Shown: positions 23,461-35,667, counted from the stretch's first letter. The stretch: 64,000 nucleotides of DNA from Helopsaltes ochotensis (GCA_013400155.1 VXBM01000130.1:115556-179555), one strand, 5' to 3'. Notes: generated by a model from the letters alone, not told the origin. A program made the numbers and translations.

Positions 23461-26400
23461 TTGCTCATTCCTTGGTATGTTAATGTATCTCCTTAGGTAC
23501 CTATATAGGTGTAGAGGCTGTACAGGCTATACAACCTGTATAGGCTTCACACGCTCACATCCTTGATGGCTATTTGACCCCAAATAACTGCACTGTAATT
23601 GCTGTAGAGATATTTTGCAGTAGAAAATTGCTCCTTGACATCTGATAACAGCATAAAAGTAGAACTGAACATGAATATTCAGTATTTTTCTTATACACCA
23701 CAATAGTTATTAATTCAAATTTAAGCGTCTTAATTTTTTTTGATCATAATGTCATTTGTCACAATTGATATCTATTGGAGACATGTACTTGAGAGAAATC
23801 TGTTTTTCCACATGGCAGAAAAGACATTCCATTCCTAGTCAGTAGTTTTCTCAGATTTTCCACAAAATTAAGCCAGGTACAAGAATAATATTGAATGTGT
23901 TGGAGAAGTCTGAATAGATAATGTCATTTTTTTTTCTGAACTAATCAGTTGCATAATGCCATAGAAGTATTCTTAGGTTGGAGTTTCTGACTCGGGACAG
24001 TTCAAAACTACATAAATATATATCTAAATGACTGCCATAAGGATAGAATTTTAGGATGGTTTGGGTGTTTTGAGAAATTTGGTGGTTACTTTAGTAACAG
24101 GGTGATGGATTCACTGAGTTGAACTGTTGTCTATGTCATTTTAATATTTGCAACTATACTTTTTTTTAATTCTGCCTTCCTCTTTCCCCCTCTCTGGTCT
24201 GTCTGATTTGGAACTGTAACCACTGGCTGTACGTGCAGTAACAATTAGGAATATTAACCAGCTAAAATTGGTTGTTAATTATTTTGAGTTAATTGTCATA
24301 TGAACTAAACTTATCTCTGGCAGTAAGAAAGAATTTTTGATCAGAACAGTAGTTTCCAAATTCACAGTATCATTTTGAACTAAGTCATGCATGGACTTGT
24401 CAAGGCAGGGGTAAAAAGCAGGAGATGAAAAAGACAAGTATAGACACCCTTGTCATCAGTGCCTTAGTAGTCAAATAGATCAAGCTTCCCTGAATAACTG
24501 AGTTCTTGAATTATTAAAACATCTTCTTACTTTCCTCCAGAAGATGATAGACTTAATTTAAAAAGAGATATTAAATTTGAAGTGATAGTTCTCAACATCT
24601 TTTGTTCTACATTAATATGATTTAGTGATGTTCATTTCTTCTACTATAGCATGCTACCTTGCTTAAACTGTATGGAAAAAAAAATTGCTTAAATCAAAAA
24701 ATGTTCAGATTTCCAAACCCCTCTGATTTTAGTGGTGTCCATATCTGCCCAGGAGATTTGTCTCCCTATATTTGCCTTATACATCAAGAAGTGGAAAGCC
24801 CTTACCAGAGGGTGATTTGTGTGCTCCAATTTGTCCTCTAAAAGAATGTATTTTTTGCTACTAGTAGAGAGAGCCTTAGGAAACCAGCTTAAAATTAGTC
24901 TTTGTTAATAACCCATCACAACCCAAAGACCAGATTATCAAAGGAACTCAAGCAATTAACAGACTGATTTTAGTGAAATCTGCTCATTGAATTGATTTTA
25001 ATAGTCTTTTAAACATTTCACATCTTAGGAGGAATAATTCTTCAATGGAGCAGTTAGTGGGATGAGAAGTTTTACTCAGCTTGGGTTGTGGCCTGTGAAA
25101 TGAATCATTAAGATTATTTTTAATAAATCAATTAAGTTTTGTTTTAATTATAAAGATGTCTTAAGATTTAAGATTATTTTTAATACCCCAGGAAAAGATA
25201 TCTAACAGAATAAAAAAGGAAGGACGAACCTACATATTTTCTTAACAACTAATGTGAGCTAGGCTTTTCTTTTATCTATTGTTTTCATAAAGATTTTACA
25301 GGTTTTGGTTTGCTTTCACATGTGGGGAACTAACATAAGTGATTTCTGTTGAAAAGAAGTTAAAAAAGATAGAAAATCCTAGGAATAGTCTGTGTTGCTT
25401 CTATAACAGAAAAAGTTGAACTGACTATAAAATAACTTCCCATCTCTAAAGCAAACAGAAAATTATATACATATATAACATAACATATAGGGTATAGTGA
25501 ATAAATATATATCAGTAAATGCTGTCACAAAGCAGTTATCTGAGGCTAATATAAAATATTCTAATAATACAAAACATGATAAAGAAAAGAAAAGAAAATT
25601 GCCATTGAATCAGAGATAGAAAATTAAACCAAGCGCATCTGTGCCCCGTTGCCAAAAATTCTGTGAAACATTTGTACAAATATGTAAATACAGACAGTAT
25701 GGTCATAGTTTCACATATTTTCCTAAAAGTCTGGAATATTTAGTAGTAATAGAGTTGACAGCTTCAGTATACTTTTGGACCAATTTCTTAAAAAATACCC
25801 AAACTGTTGGAGTCTAGAGCATATGCATGTTGCTAAGATGCAGCCCCTTTTGACCAACACCAACACCAAACCAATACCCCCTAAAAATCAAAAGATAGAA
25901 ACAAAAATGACCCCAAAAAAGCCCCACCAGAGGTGATATTTAGCAAAAGATGTGACTGCATAATTGATGGAGGATAATTTGTAGTCACACCATGAACTCA
26001 TACCAATTTTCTTATGGGAAAAATAATTATGTCCCTTTAAGTAATCTTCTGCAAATAGTGAATATCTTTATTGCATGCCATTAAACAGGCCCATCATTAT
26101 AACACAGAATTTCTGAATACTTAGATCATATTGACTTCTAATGGTGTATAGCAGCACCTACCATCCAATTACAGATATCCAGGGGAGGGTGCATAAAGAG
26201 TGAAAATGTGAAGTGATGCTTCCGAGGAATACCTACCGTTCCAGGTTCAGAATATTTTCAGTCAGAGGTGGTATTTCTGTATTTAACAGTCACTAATGTG
26301 GCTTTTCTCCAGGTATTTGTCAGATTATTTTTTCCGGCCATCCTGTAGCAAACAAACATCACTCTATAGAGGGAATAGGTAACTTAGGAACCTGCCTACT

Positions 26401-28039
26401 CTTTGCTTTGTACTTTCTGACTGATGGTTTCACCTGTTGCTCCCTCTTTTTCCAAGAGAAAAGAGAGTGAGCATTTATTACTTCTAAGTCCCCGCTAAGA
26501 AAATCAGAACAAAGGGAATTCACACAATAGAGGAAAAATTGTCAAGGAGGTTGAATACATTTTTTGAAAATCTCAATTGTAAAGAAATTGTTAAGGAAAT
26601 CAAATGTAGCTTTCATTTAGGGCCATATACAGATATTGAAATATCACACTTCTCATTCTGGGCAATTTAAACAGTCTTGTGCAAACTATAATTGTGAATG
26701 CAATTTTCTAAGAATAAGACCGAGAATGAATTTAATTGAACTCAGGTTAAATTACTTCAGCTGAGATAAGATGAATGTTGATTAACAGAGTCAAATGCCA
26801 AGTCAATTAAAGTAATTCCGACTTAGAAAGAAAACATTTGTGACATATTTATTGAGGTCAAGTCTCTTGAAACAAGATTACATGTGTTACCTTTGACAGT
26901 ATTGAAGTTAAGGTATGTTCAGGACAATATATGAGCAGGAATTGCTGTCAATAAATATGGAGCTTAAAAATAATCTTACCTTGACATTCATGAAGTTAGC
27001 ATCTTAAATGGAAAGTGTACAAATGTCAAATTATACAGGCTGATATCCTTTAGTTTTAAATGTAAATATGGCATTCCAAACTTTGGAAACCATAAGCATG
27101 GTCTGCCAAAAGAAATTTGTTTGCTTTACTGGATCTTGAATAACAAGAAGAAAAAAGCTTTTTTTTTTTTTAAAGATTCTTGTAATCACACAGTTTGTAT
27201 TCATTCCTCAGATTTCCAAAGTACAGCTTAACCTGCAATAAAAATGATTACAATGATTACAATGGAATTACACAAAATTAACAACTATTGAATTTACAAA
27301 GCTGGTAAAAGGATTTATTTTCAGTGTATCAACACACTGTGAAAAGCTACAGGAGAAGGAGGGAGAAGGAGAGCAAAGTAACACAAGATAGTTGCACTTT
27401 ACCACACAACTAACAAATAAACTGCTCAGAGAAAATTGCTCAAGCTCTAGGAGGTGAAATATGCTGATTGTAACTCGGCCTTATATTAGAGAAGTAAAGT
27501 TGTGAAATCCATTACTATACAACAAAATCAAAATGTATGGAATTCCTGCTTGTAGGAATGACACTTTTTTGAAAAATCAGGTTGCCATATTAAAGTTTGT
27601 GATGGTGCCTAAAGAACATCACATTTTAAAGGAAGAAATAGGGATTAATTCTATTGCCTGAAAAAAATCAGATTTTGTTGATTTTTTTCTAAAATGCTGG
27701 AGGTATATATTAGTTTAATGAGTTTTCCTGTTTCCTCCACCTGACAGCAGTAGAGTCTGCTGGAGTGCAGTACTTAAACACTGAGGAAAGGATTTTTGCC
27801 ATCAACAGATGAAGTAGGAGTGCTTAAGGCTTGTGCCTCTCACTGATGAAGTAGATTCTCCAGTCAGCAAAGAAATAAATGCTAATGGAGAACAGAATGA
27901 CTCTTTTGGAGTATTACTGATTGAGTAATAATAGTAGTGGACAATGATTAAGGGGTGGACAAAAAGAAATGGTTTGATTAAAAAAATGTTTTTGAGAAAA
28001 GTGATAAAAAATGGTCTGCTTGAATACTGTATGAAATGC
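23461..28039. other. Unannotated AT-rich DNA
   Basis: About 4.6 kb without a supportable gene or classified repeat. An 18-bp direct repeat (TTAAGATTATTTTTAATA) occurs twice about 60 bp apart, near 25108 and 25168. GATTACAAT is duplicated at 27245-27262. The part just before 28040 may already belong to the old LINE that follows. Confidence 0.5.
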
Positions 28040-28735
28040 ATGTTCTTCATTCACAGCTCAAAACAGCTGGCCTGTGAAATTGGCAGTTATTAGTAGGAAT
28101 TTCTAATGAATTTGCCAAGTTGGACTGGCACCATATGACAGGAAAATATAGTATCTAGCTTATAAGGGAGAAAAACATGCAGCTGCAAGCTGATTAGTCT
28201 ATCCTCAGTAGCAAATAATTTATGAATAAATACCGAAAATAAGTGTTCAAGTCATGACTGTAAATGAATAAATGTTGGAAAATAATGCATCAGTTCATCA
28301 AAAGTAGATTGTGTCAGACTAACCTTGTATCTGTCTTTGATAAGACAACAGATTGATTGTCTAGACAGGGAAATTCAGTTTTAATCTAATTTCAGTAAAA
28401 CCTTTGATATAATACCATACAGAGAAAGAGATGCAAGATGCTTAAGGAAATTTTGTTAGTAAGACAATTATTGATTTGTTGAAGTTTCGTAGTGAAACTC
28501 AAATAATGGGGAGAATCTTGTTTAATACTTTTCTCTGATGTATTCACCTGGACAGTGGAAGTTTGCTGATGCAATGAAGCTGGCAATGAGTACAGAAAAG
28601 GATGGAGATACAGAAAGAATTAGATGTCTTAATAACTAGAAGTAGAATAAAATTCACTAATTTTAAATTCAAAAAGTACTTCTATGAATGGGTAGACTAT
28701 ATAATGGAAACACTACAGGTAGAAACAAAATTTTT
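28040..28735 (+). repeat. Old CR1/L3-type LINE, ORF2 part (left half, before a nested insertion)
   Basis: The order of decayed ORF2 blocks follows the reverse-transcriptase region of an amniote CR1/L3-type element. AAGCTGATTAGTCTATCCTC stands for 'ggccagttagtctgacctca', TCATCAAAAGTAGATTGTGT and CAGACTAACCTTGTATC for 'tcaaaagtagattgtgtcaaaccaatct', TCAGTAAAACCTTTGATA for 'agtaaggcatttgata', and AGTTTGCTGATGCAATGAAG for 'aatttgcagatgacacaaag'. AGTAGAATAAAATTCAC follows. It is forward, full of stops, and resumes after 28873. The 5' limit is uncertain. Confidence 0.8.
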
Positions 28736-28872
28736 GGGACGTCCAAGTTAGCTATGGATTGATCAGGTTGAATAGGGCTTTGAGCAACTTGGTCTAGTGG
28801 AAGGTGTCCCTGATCAAGGCACGAGGGTTGGACTCAGACAAATTTAAAGGTACCTCCCACCTTCTATGATTA
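28736..28872 (+). repeat. Younger CR1 3' tail nested in the old LINE
   Basis: A short forward CR1 terminus: GGGCTTTGAGCAACTTGGTC, TAGTGGAAGGTGTCCCTGAT, GGGTTGGACTCAGA and CACCTTCTATGATTA match the well-known CR1 3' UTR and tail. It is less diverged than the surrounding LINE and splits it, so it inserted later. Only about 137 bp of its 3' end are present, as is usual for CR1. Confidence 0.9.
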
Positions 28873-29235
28873 CTTGAAATCACAAAAGCAAAGCAGTTTT
28901 AAAAAAATGATTATTCAGCCTTAGGAAACAGCAGTCAAGCATTTTTATGATGGAGTTACTGCTCTTGCATAAAACACTCATGAGACTTCCTCTGGAATGT
29001 TATGTACAGGAAAAATCTTTATTTTCAGGATAACCAAGGGAATGGGAAACACATTTAATGAGAGGAAAATAGAGAAAGGTTTTACTGAAATAGTGTAATA
29101 AAATGAAATCTGAGTGATATATAAATGTAGCGAAAAAATACAATAGTTCACAGCATCTGGGTGAAAAACACCTAAAAGTTTATAGACATCAGAACACAGA
29201 GGTGTAAATTTCTCACTAATTAAGATAGCCTGTAA
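28873..29235 (+). repeat. Old CR1/L3-type LINE, 3' part (right half, after the nested insertion)
   Basis: The older element continues: CACTCATGAGACTTCCTCTG and GAATGTTATGTACAGG correspond to the CR1/L3 'gaggcctcatctggaatactgtgtacag' block. It is followed by a strongly decayed 3' region (ACATCAGAACACAGAGGTGT) resembling 'accatcagaggagtgaag'. The overall order and direction agree with 28040-28735. Confidence 0.75.
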
Positions 29236-30699
29236 AAGGGAAGACAGTTTCTTATCACAACAGAAGGAATGGGACAAAGATATTGCCTAATTTTAAAACA
29301 GATTATTATTGTTTTAGAAATGATTATGTGGCATTGGTGACAGATTCAAGTGTCTCCTTCAGGTATGTGCTTCTTGAATAGTCATGATGTTTGTTAAATA
29401 GATAAATCATTTCTATTAATTTCATTTTGGTCTAAACTTGGAAATCCTTTATGTAGGCCTGGATATGGAAAGAAGGAAAAACAAAATTAAGGATCAGTAT
29501 TGAAATAAATTGAGCATAAAATTTAGTACATACCTTCAGGATCATTTTGAGTCTTCCTGTTTCATCTTTATCCTTTTTAAATGATGGGAATTATTGCCTT
29601 TACATATTCTTTATTTAGTGTCAAATGAGTTCCATATGTTTTACTGATAAATAAAAGATTAAGGAGATTAAAATGAAGGGCTAAGATTTATGAAGGCTTA
29701 CTTATAAGCAACTTTGAAGCCACTTGAGGATCTGCATAGTAAAGATGACTATACCTGTGAAAAAGTCTGCAGGATGCCACACTGATTTGAGACTTTTCTT
29801 AGTGTCAATCATTTTGATCAGCATGTGGGTCTCAATAAGAGTACTTTCCTTGAAACTCTTTTGTGGGTCATCTGTAATTTACAGGTTTTTTTGATATTTA
29901 TTGAGGTAGAAATTAGTCTGGAATCAAAGAAGCAACACTATGTAAAATAAGCTCAAATACCAAGCCTAATTGAATTGTGTGCTCTTCTTAGACTTTGTAA
30001 ATTAAGGCTTTGTTCAATAGTTTTAAAGGTTTTATTCCATTACAGTGCTAGCCGATCTAAATCTTATATTCTTAGAGCATAAAATTTTCCTAGAACAACT
30101 GCTAAATCTAATGCAGATTATAGAATCATATAAGATTTCTGTAGGCATCTATAGATGTCTATCTATCTAGGCATATATATCACATACCTCATCAAATATG
30201 GAGGGAGTAGGGATGAGAAATGAGGAGGGAAATGATAGTGGAAAAGGGTCAAAATAGGTTCAGTTCAGAAAAATGTGAAATAAGGAATCTAGGTATCACC
30301 AGCTTGGTGTCGTTGGAGAGGTTTCTTTGAATGTTTGAGACAGTAGAGTGAGTTCAAGAGCATGAATTTGTGTGACATATCCTACTAATTTGGATATAGT
30401 TCAGCTGTTTTCAAAAGCTGATTTGAGGCTCTAATTATGTCTTCAGTTTTGCATATATCAAAAGTAAAAATTGCTGTCTCTTAATGTATGATTGATGGTC
30501 GGAAATGTCAGAATATTCATAATGACTGGAAAAAAACAAAACAGCCAATGAGCATTCACAAGCTTTCTGTCAGCTTTATTCCTTGTGTCTTTTGTCTCCA
30601 GTGCATCACTGGGGTACAGTCATACATTAGCCCACTTCATACGGTTATTTGCCACTTTAAATTTTTATCAAGCGGTAGAATAAAGTTAAAAATAACATC
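29236..30699. other. Unannotated AT-rich DNA
   Basis: No gene is seen. TAGAATCATATAAG near 30120 could be a tiny CR1 tail remnant but is too short to call. A TCTATC-rich stretch lies near 30150-30180. Confidence 0.5.
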
Positions 30700-30782
30700 A
30701 TAGATAGAATCACAGAATCATTCAGGTTGGAAAAAAACTTTTAAAATCATAGTGTAAATATTAATCAAGCTGTTAGGACTGT
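30700..30782 (-). repeat. CR1 3' terminal fragment, reverse orientation
   Basis: GATAGAATCACAGAATCATT then CAGGTTGGAAAAAAACTTTT and AAATCATAGTG match the reverse complement of the CR1 3' end, with the tail repeat on the left. About 80 bp remain. Confidence 0.8.
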
Positions 30783-32669
30783 CAGATGGGAACAGAAGCA
30801 AAGAAGACATTCCTTTAAAAAGGAAAATAAAAAAATCTACGCCAAAACTCAGCATGATTAGAACCTATTATTTATGTTATTGGACTCCTTTGTATAACTA
30901 TGAGATATCAAATTGAATCCACAGATTTCTCTACAACCTATCCAAATGTTTACACTTTTTCTCAAAATGTCTGTGGGCTGTGGGCTTTCTGAATTTCTGT
31001 TTCAACACTTCAGAAGAATAAAATTAGCCTGCCATTAGTAGTTCTGCTTTATAATTGCTTTCTTGTGCAATGTGCTCAAGAAGATGCCAACATTCAAGTG
31101 AAAAAGAAAAAAAAATATCTTCATTGTCTCAGTCTACTGCAAATATCAAAGGAGAAACAAATTCATTCCATACCTACCTTTATTCCACACAAATATTTAA
31201 AATTTGCTTTCTAATAATAACTGACGCAGTTATTAAAATCAGTACTACAAAAAAGAGAATTTTACAAGATTGGCCATATGAGCACCTTAGTTTAATTTTC
31301 CTCATCTGTTACCTGATTGGAATGTATTGGTGTGATTGGTCAGTGTGAGTAAAGTAGAAATTGAAAATTGAGTTATTTGTAAAGAATGATGATATTGATT
31401 AAGCTAAATGCATACTTTCTCAGTGATAATACTCATCAGGTTTGTATCATTGGGGGATTTTCTCTATGGTCTAATATTATGCAAAAGTAACTCATTCCTG
31501 AAAAATATATAGATGAAACTTCACCTAGAAAGAAATTCTGCCTATTTACTAAATTGTAAAGTGTTCCTAGTAAGAAATGTTTCAGGACTAGGCTTAATTC
31601 TAATTCTCTATTACTAACAAGCAAAAAAAAAAAAAAATTGACTTTTCAAAATCCCTAGAGTTAATGGAAAGATTCATTGTCTCTCCATGAAGTATAAGAT
31701 AGATTTCTGACACTGCTTTACAGCTGGCTATTGTTCAATGGCATACAAAACTTTGCCCTTCCAAAAAAGTCACCAGAATCAAATCTTATTCTATCGATAA
31801 TAACTCCTTTTAAATTGTCATTTTTAGCAGGAGCTGTAGTAGACTGACCAGCATATAATTTTTGTGTTCATGCAATCATATAATATAGAATAAAGCTAAA
31901 AATAATTTCTTTATTATGACTAAAAAAGCAGTTACAGTTTAAGGTAAGATGAATATCTACTGTGAATTCTGTTTATGTGAATCTCATTGAGCTATCTGAT
32001 TATGCTTTCTCAAAATACAGTGACAAAAAGTTGAACAGAATGGAGCACAAAATTGTTATGGTCTGAACATTTAATCCTGTCTCAAATTTGCCAAGTGCTT
32101 GGATATATAAGGGAACTGGTTTTTTGATGAACACATATTGGGCAATCAAAAAGAGGTGAGTGTATGTCAAGCCTAATCCTTGTATATTTGTGTGGCAGAA
32201 AAAATCAGATCATTCTGAAATATGTACTGCATACACACAAGGGAACAGTTTTCTATTGAAATACAGCAAGCAAAAAATTTAGACCTTATTTACCTGTCCA
32301 AATTTCTCATGAGCTCAACAGCATCTCTTAGAGGCTATTTTTGTAAAATAAAAGAGGGTCAGTGAAGATAATGGTAGGTTTTTATGAGGTGCACAAAAGC
32401 ATCACATGACAAATGTGAATAGTTCTAATAAAGCATTCAGACAGTACTACACCTGCCCTGCATTACAGTATGGTTTGCCCTACTGCCAAAGAAAACAAAC
32501 TGAAAGGCTTCCTGAGAAAAGGAGCAGAAAAAAACTGAATATTGCAAAGATAGATAAAAGTTAAAGGTTATTAAAAAAAGTGACTATCCATAGAACTAGG
32601 ATAACTTCCCACTGAGTTTGCTAACCTAGCTTATAACTAAAGGGAATATCATGATATAAACATTACACT
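30783..32669. other. Unannotated AT-rich DNA
   Basis: I see no gene or classified repeat. The forward open frame at 31055-31348 (97 codons) ends in a hydrophobic stretch but has no recognisable family and is within chance expectation. Confidence 0.5.
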
Positions 32670-33330
32670 AAAGTTTAGGTTTTATCCTGCTGAAACCATC
32701 TCAACTCCTGAAAAGGGCTTGGATTCACATTATTTCTGAGACTGAAAACATTATTGTAGCTTCTTGTGTTTGGGAGATGTCTAAACCCAGTGTGACAGGA
32801 AATCCTTGGTCTTCTCTTAGGCACAGCTGTACTAGTAGGACGGAATGGTAAGTCAGGTCTCTTGCAGAGAAGAATTACTTCTTTTAAATAAATAATAGAG
32901 AAGATTGCATAGACTGTCAACAACATGCTAATCACCTTCAATTCTGCTGCCAGTAACTGTTCCCCACAGATCATAAAAGATATTCTAATTTGACTTTTAG
33001 ATGCCTGGCCATCTGTTTCCTGAACATCTTGTATTAATTGTCTGAAGGAATAGATATTTGGCAAGCACGTGTATCTTAACCTGTCCATTGGTTCACATGA
33101 GATGCATCATTAGCAGTGCACTATCCGTCGTCCACAGTTGTCTCTCCCTTTGACAAGTCCGACGTAATTAGTTCTGTGCAACATGAACGCTGTCACACCA
33201 GGAAAGTCAGTGGTTAATGCTGTCTCATATTTAGTTAATGTCTGTCAAAGGATTACCTTTCACAACAGAAAGGGACAGAATTCGTATAAGTAGTGTCTCT
33301 CTTGACAATGAAACTATACACAGTATCTCA
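32670..33330. other. CpG-bearing block with the longest non-repeat open frame
   Basis: The reverse strand is open from an ATG at 33088 to 32675 (137 codons). The conceptual product would have one hydrophobic segment at about residues 52-70 followed by a basic, proline-containing tail. I do not recognise it. One frame of this length is roughly what chance yields over both strands of 64 kb at this base composition, so I do not call a gene. To the right, 33120-33205 holds a cluster of CpG sites (CCGTCGTCC, GTCCGACGTAATTAG, GAACGCTG) in CpG-poor surroundings, plus TAAT-type homeodomain-like motifs. A conserved enhancer or an exon is possible. Confidence 0.3.
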
Positions 33331-33591
33331 TGTGACTGTTATGTTTTTCCTTGCATAGGTAGTAGCCCTGTGGTCTTCAAGAAAGCTGGGTTTTAAAATG
33401 GAAAAAAACCCCACTGTTGTCATTGGTGTAGTTAGCTTAGAGTTGTGCAGTCTGGTCGTTGTTTTCATATCCTGGATGTTACTGCAGTAGGAATAATCAT
33501 TAGCAAGTTCTTGTTATTCTCTCCGACTATTTCAGGTGAGTTTCCTGCTGCTCTTAGATATAAGACGCAAAATCACACTGAAATGAACCCA
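33331..33591. other. Unannotated DNA
   Basis: No gene or repeat seen up to the SINE. Confidence 0.5.
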
Positions 33592-33722
33592 CTCAGAATC
33601 ACAGAAGACTCTGAATTGGAAGGATCATCCAGTCCAACTCTTAGGTGAATGGCTTGCACAGGGATCAAACCCACAACCTCGGAATTATTAGCACCACATT
33701 CTAACCAGCTGAGATTGTCTAA
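33592..33722 (-). mobile_element. tRNA-Ile/CR1 chimeric SINE (TguSINE1-like), reverse orientation
   Basis: Reading the reverse strand from the right, the head is a degenerate tRNA-Ile(AAU). It has a box A region (ATCTCAGCTGGTTAGAATG), the anticodon region TGGTGCTAATAATTCC and a box B GGTTTGATCC. It then joins a CR1 3' end: in forward orientation AGAATCACAGAAGACTCTGA, ATTGGAAGGATCATCCAGTC, CAACTC. The whole is about 131 bp. A tRNA-Ile head joined to a CR1 tail is the known design of TguSINE1 in passerines, where the CR1 tail lets the SINE use CR1 machinery. Head mismatches rule out a functional tRNA gene. I see no clear target-site duplication. Confidence 0.85.
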
Positions 33723-34600
33723 GTCAATAGTTTTGGAAGGAAGTTTTTCTCTTTTACATAAAATTATTCACTTCTCTAAATGGTTATGGGGACATTAAAG
33801 CTTCATTTGTGGGTTCAACAAAGCATTTAGTATAATTATTTATTTACTTTTAGAAAGGGAAAAAATGGGGAAAGCTTGAAACCCTGAAATGTCACTATCA
33901 CAATTCTGTTTGGTAAAATTGCATGGCATTCAGATCAAGGGTACATTAAGGTATGACAAATTGCATTGTAATCAGGATTTGAACTAAATTTATTCTTCTT
34001 CCTTATTTGGATCAGTGCTAGAAAACCTGCAATGTGCTAATGCAAGTGGAGCATTTTGGCAACAGAGTACTTGTTAGCACTATTAACAGTATAACAGATT
34101 TCTTGCAGCTGAAATAAGACTTAAGGAAAAAAATCAGTCAGCTATTTTTTATAAATGTCCCCTTAAAACTGGGGCATAACAATAGAAGTTCAGATAGTGA
34201 AAAGAGTCTGTAAGATCATAGGAGATTATTTTAATACTTCAGGATAAGAGGATAATATCTATGCTTTTCTTGTTGTCAATGGACACGTATCAGTTTTAAA
34301 TTAGGATTTTTAAAAGAAAAAAGTTTTAAAAATTGCAAAATAGGAAAAAAAAAAGCATCCAAGGCTTGAATTTGTACATTTAAAACATGGCCAATAAAAC
34401 GCACTGCTGAAGAAAAACTAGTGTAAACATCGTGTCTTTTTTTTAATGTTTATTTGAGTGTCTTAAAAATATTTTTTACAGTTTATTTAATTTTTTAGAG
34501 GTTGATTTTTTTTAAATGCATTAAAAGGACACACCATAATCTAATCTCATAGGTGATAACATTGCATAAAAAGTTTATAAATTTTCTGAATTCCTTATTA
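33723..34600. other. Unannotated AT-rich DNA
   Basis: No gene or classified repeat seen; short A and T runs only. Confidence 0.5.
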
Positions 34601-34658
34601 TATAATGCTTATTGCATTAGCAATTATTATAATTATAATACTTATTGCATTAGCAATA
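34601..34658. repeat. Tandem duplication, 33-bp period
   Basis: The segment beginning TATAATGCTTATTGCATTAG at 34601 is repeated from 34634 with one early substitution, giving about 1.75 copies. It looks like a recent slippage duplication. Confidence 0.9.
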
Positions 34659-35019
34659 ACACAAAATATGTATTTTGAGGAACTTGTTAAAACTTTTCTT
34701 CAAATATTTATTTGAATAAGATAGTCTGCCAAAGGCCACACTTAGTATTTACTTTTGTACACCTACATTCATACTATTTGTATACATCATATTGTCCATT
34801 AATGTTATGTTGTATTGTTCTTAAAATACTCAACATTTGGAAATAAGGACTCAACACTGACCAAGTACGCCTGAAATACTTTTTAACCGCTCTTCTTTAA
34901 AGTTTTTAATCATACTAGATTATTTCCATTTTTTCTCTGGTTTCTCTTCCTTACCCCTCTTCCTGTGTGAGCTGGGATCAAAGCAGAAGATTTTTTTGAG
35001 GGACTGAACAATATTTCTA
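34659..35019. other. Unannotated AT-rich DNA
   Basis: No gene or repeat seen. Confidence 0.5.
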
Positions 35020-35312
35020 CGTTACTCCAGGTGTACCTGACACCTTTTAATTGAGTTGAAATAGGTCCGTGGTGGTGCAGGGGGGGAAGGCAGGCTTGCT
35101 TTGTGCAAACCTTTCTCTTTTATCTTCTTTAAAGTACCTTCCGTAGGCAGCAGCATTGAAGCCAAGGTAGCAAACTGTGCTTCACGGGTGAAAATAGTCC
35201 TGAACACTTGGGCCAGCAAATGCTGCCAGAATTTCACAGCATCTGAAGACACTGTCCATGCTGGGTTCACAAAACCACAGTGAGGTATCTTCATGAGAGA
35301 TCTCTTCAACAT
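35020..35312. other. Short GC-richer segment open on both strands
   Basis: The reverse strand is open for 96 codons from 35312 to 35022, and the forward strand is open at 35101-35283. The base composition is more exon-like than the flanks and CpG is present (CCGTGG, TTCCGTAGG, TTCACGGG). Neither translation resembles a family I know. It could be a pseudogene piece, an unassigned repeat or chance. Confidence 0.25.
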
Positions 35313-35319
35313 GGCAGAA

Positions 35320-35358
35320 CCATTTAAGAAAAAACATTTATTTCCATTTAAGAAAAAA
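35320..35358. repeat. Tandem duplication, 24-bp period
   Basis: CCATTTAAGAAAAAA occurs at 35320 and again at 35344, giving about 1.6 copies. Confidence 0.85.
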
Positions 35359-35645
35359 GTATTCTAAAAATCCAAATTTAAAGATGGACTATAAGGCTAA
35401 GCATTCTGAATTTTTATGCATTTGGTAAGTAGTTACTGGAGAAAAGCACATACCTTAAAGAGACTGTTCTCTTTCCACATCTTTTGATGGAATTATTTTA
35501 AAAAAATCCTAAAATGTTTTATTAGTAGCAGAAAATACTGAACTAAAAGTAATGCAGACCAGGAATATTTGCATCTCCTTCAAAAATGCAGCTCTTTGGG
35601 AATTTTCTGTCATTTGTTTAATTTTCATATTCTTGAATTTTCTTC

Positions 35646-35667
35646 CATATATATATAGAGAGAGAAA
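35646..35667. repeat. (TA)n(GA)n microsatellite
   Basis: ATATATATATAGAGAGAGAA, a compound dinucleotide repeat. Confidence 0.85.

Noticed and set aside
33655..33720. Possible functional tRNA-Ile gene on the reverse strand
   Set aside because: The D-arm, variable region and acceptor region carry substitutions, no paired 3' acceptor is present, and the sequence joins directly to a CR1 tail. It is the head of a SINE.
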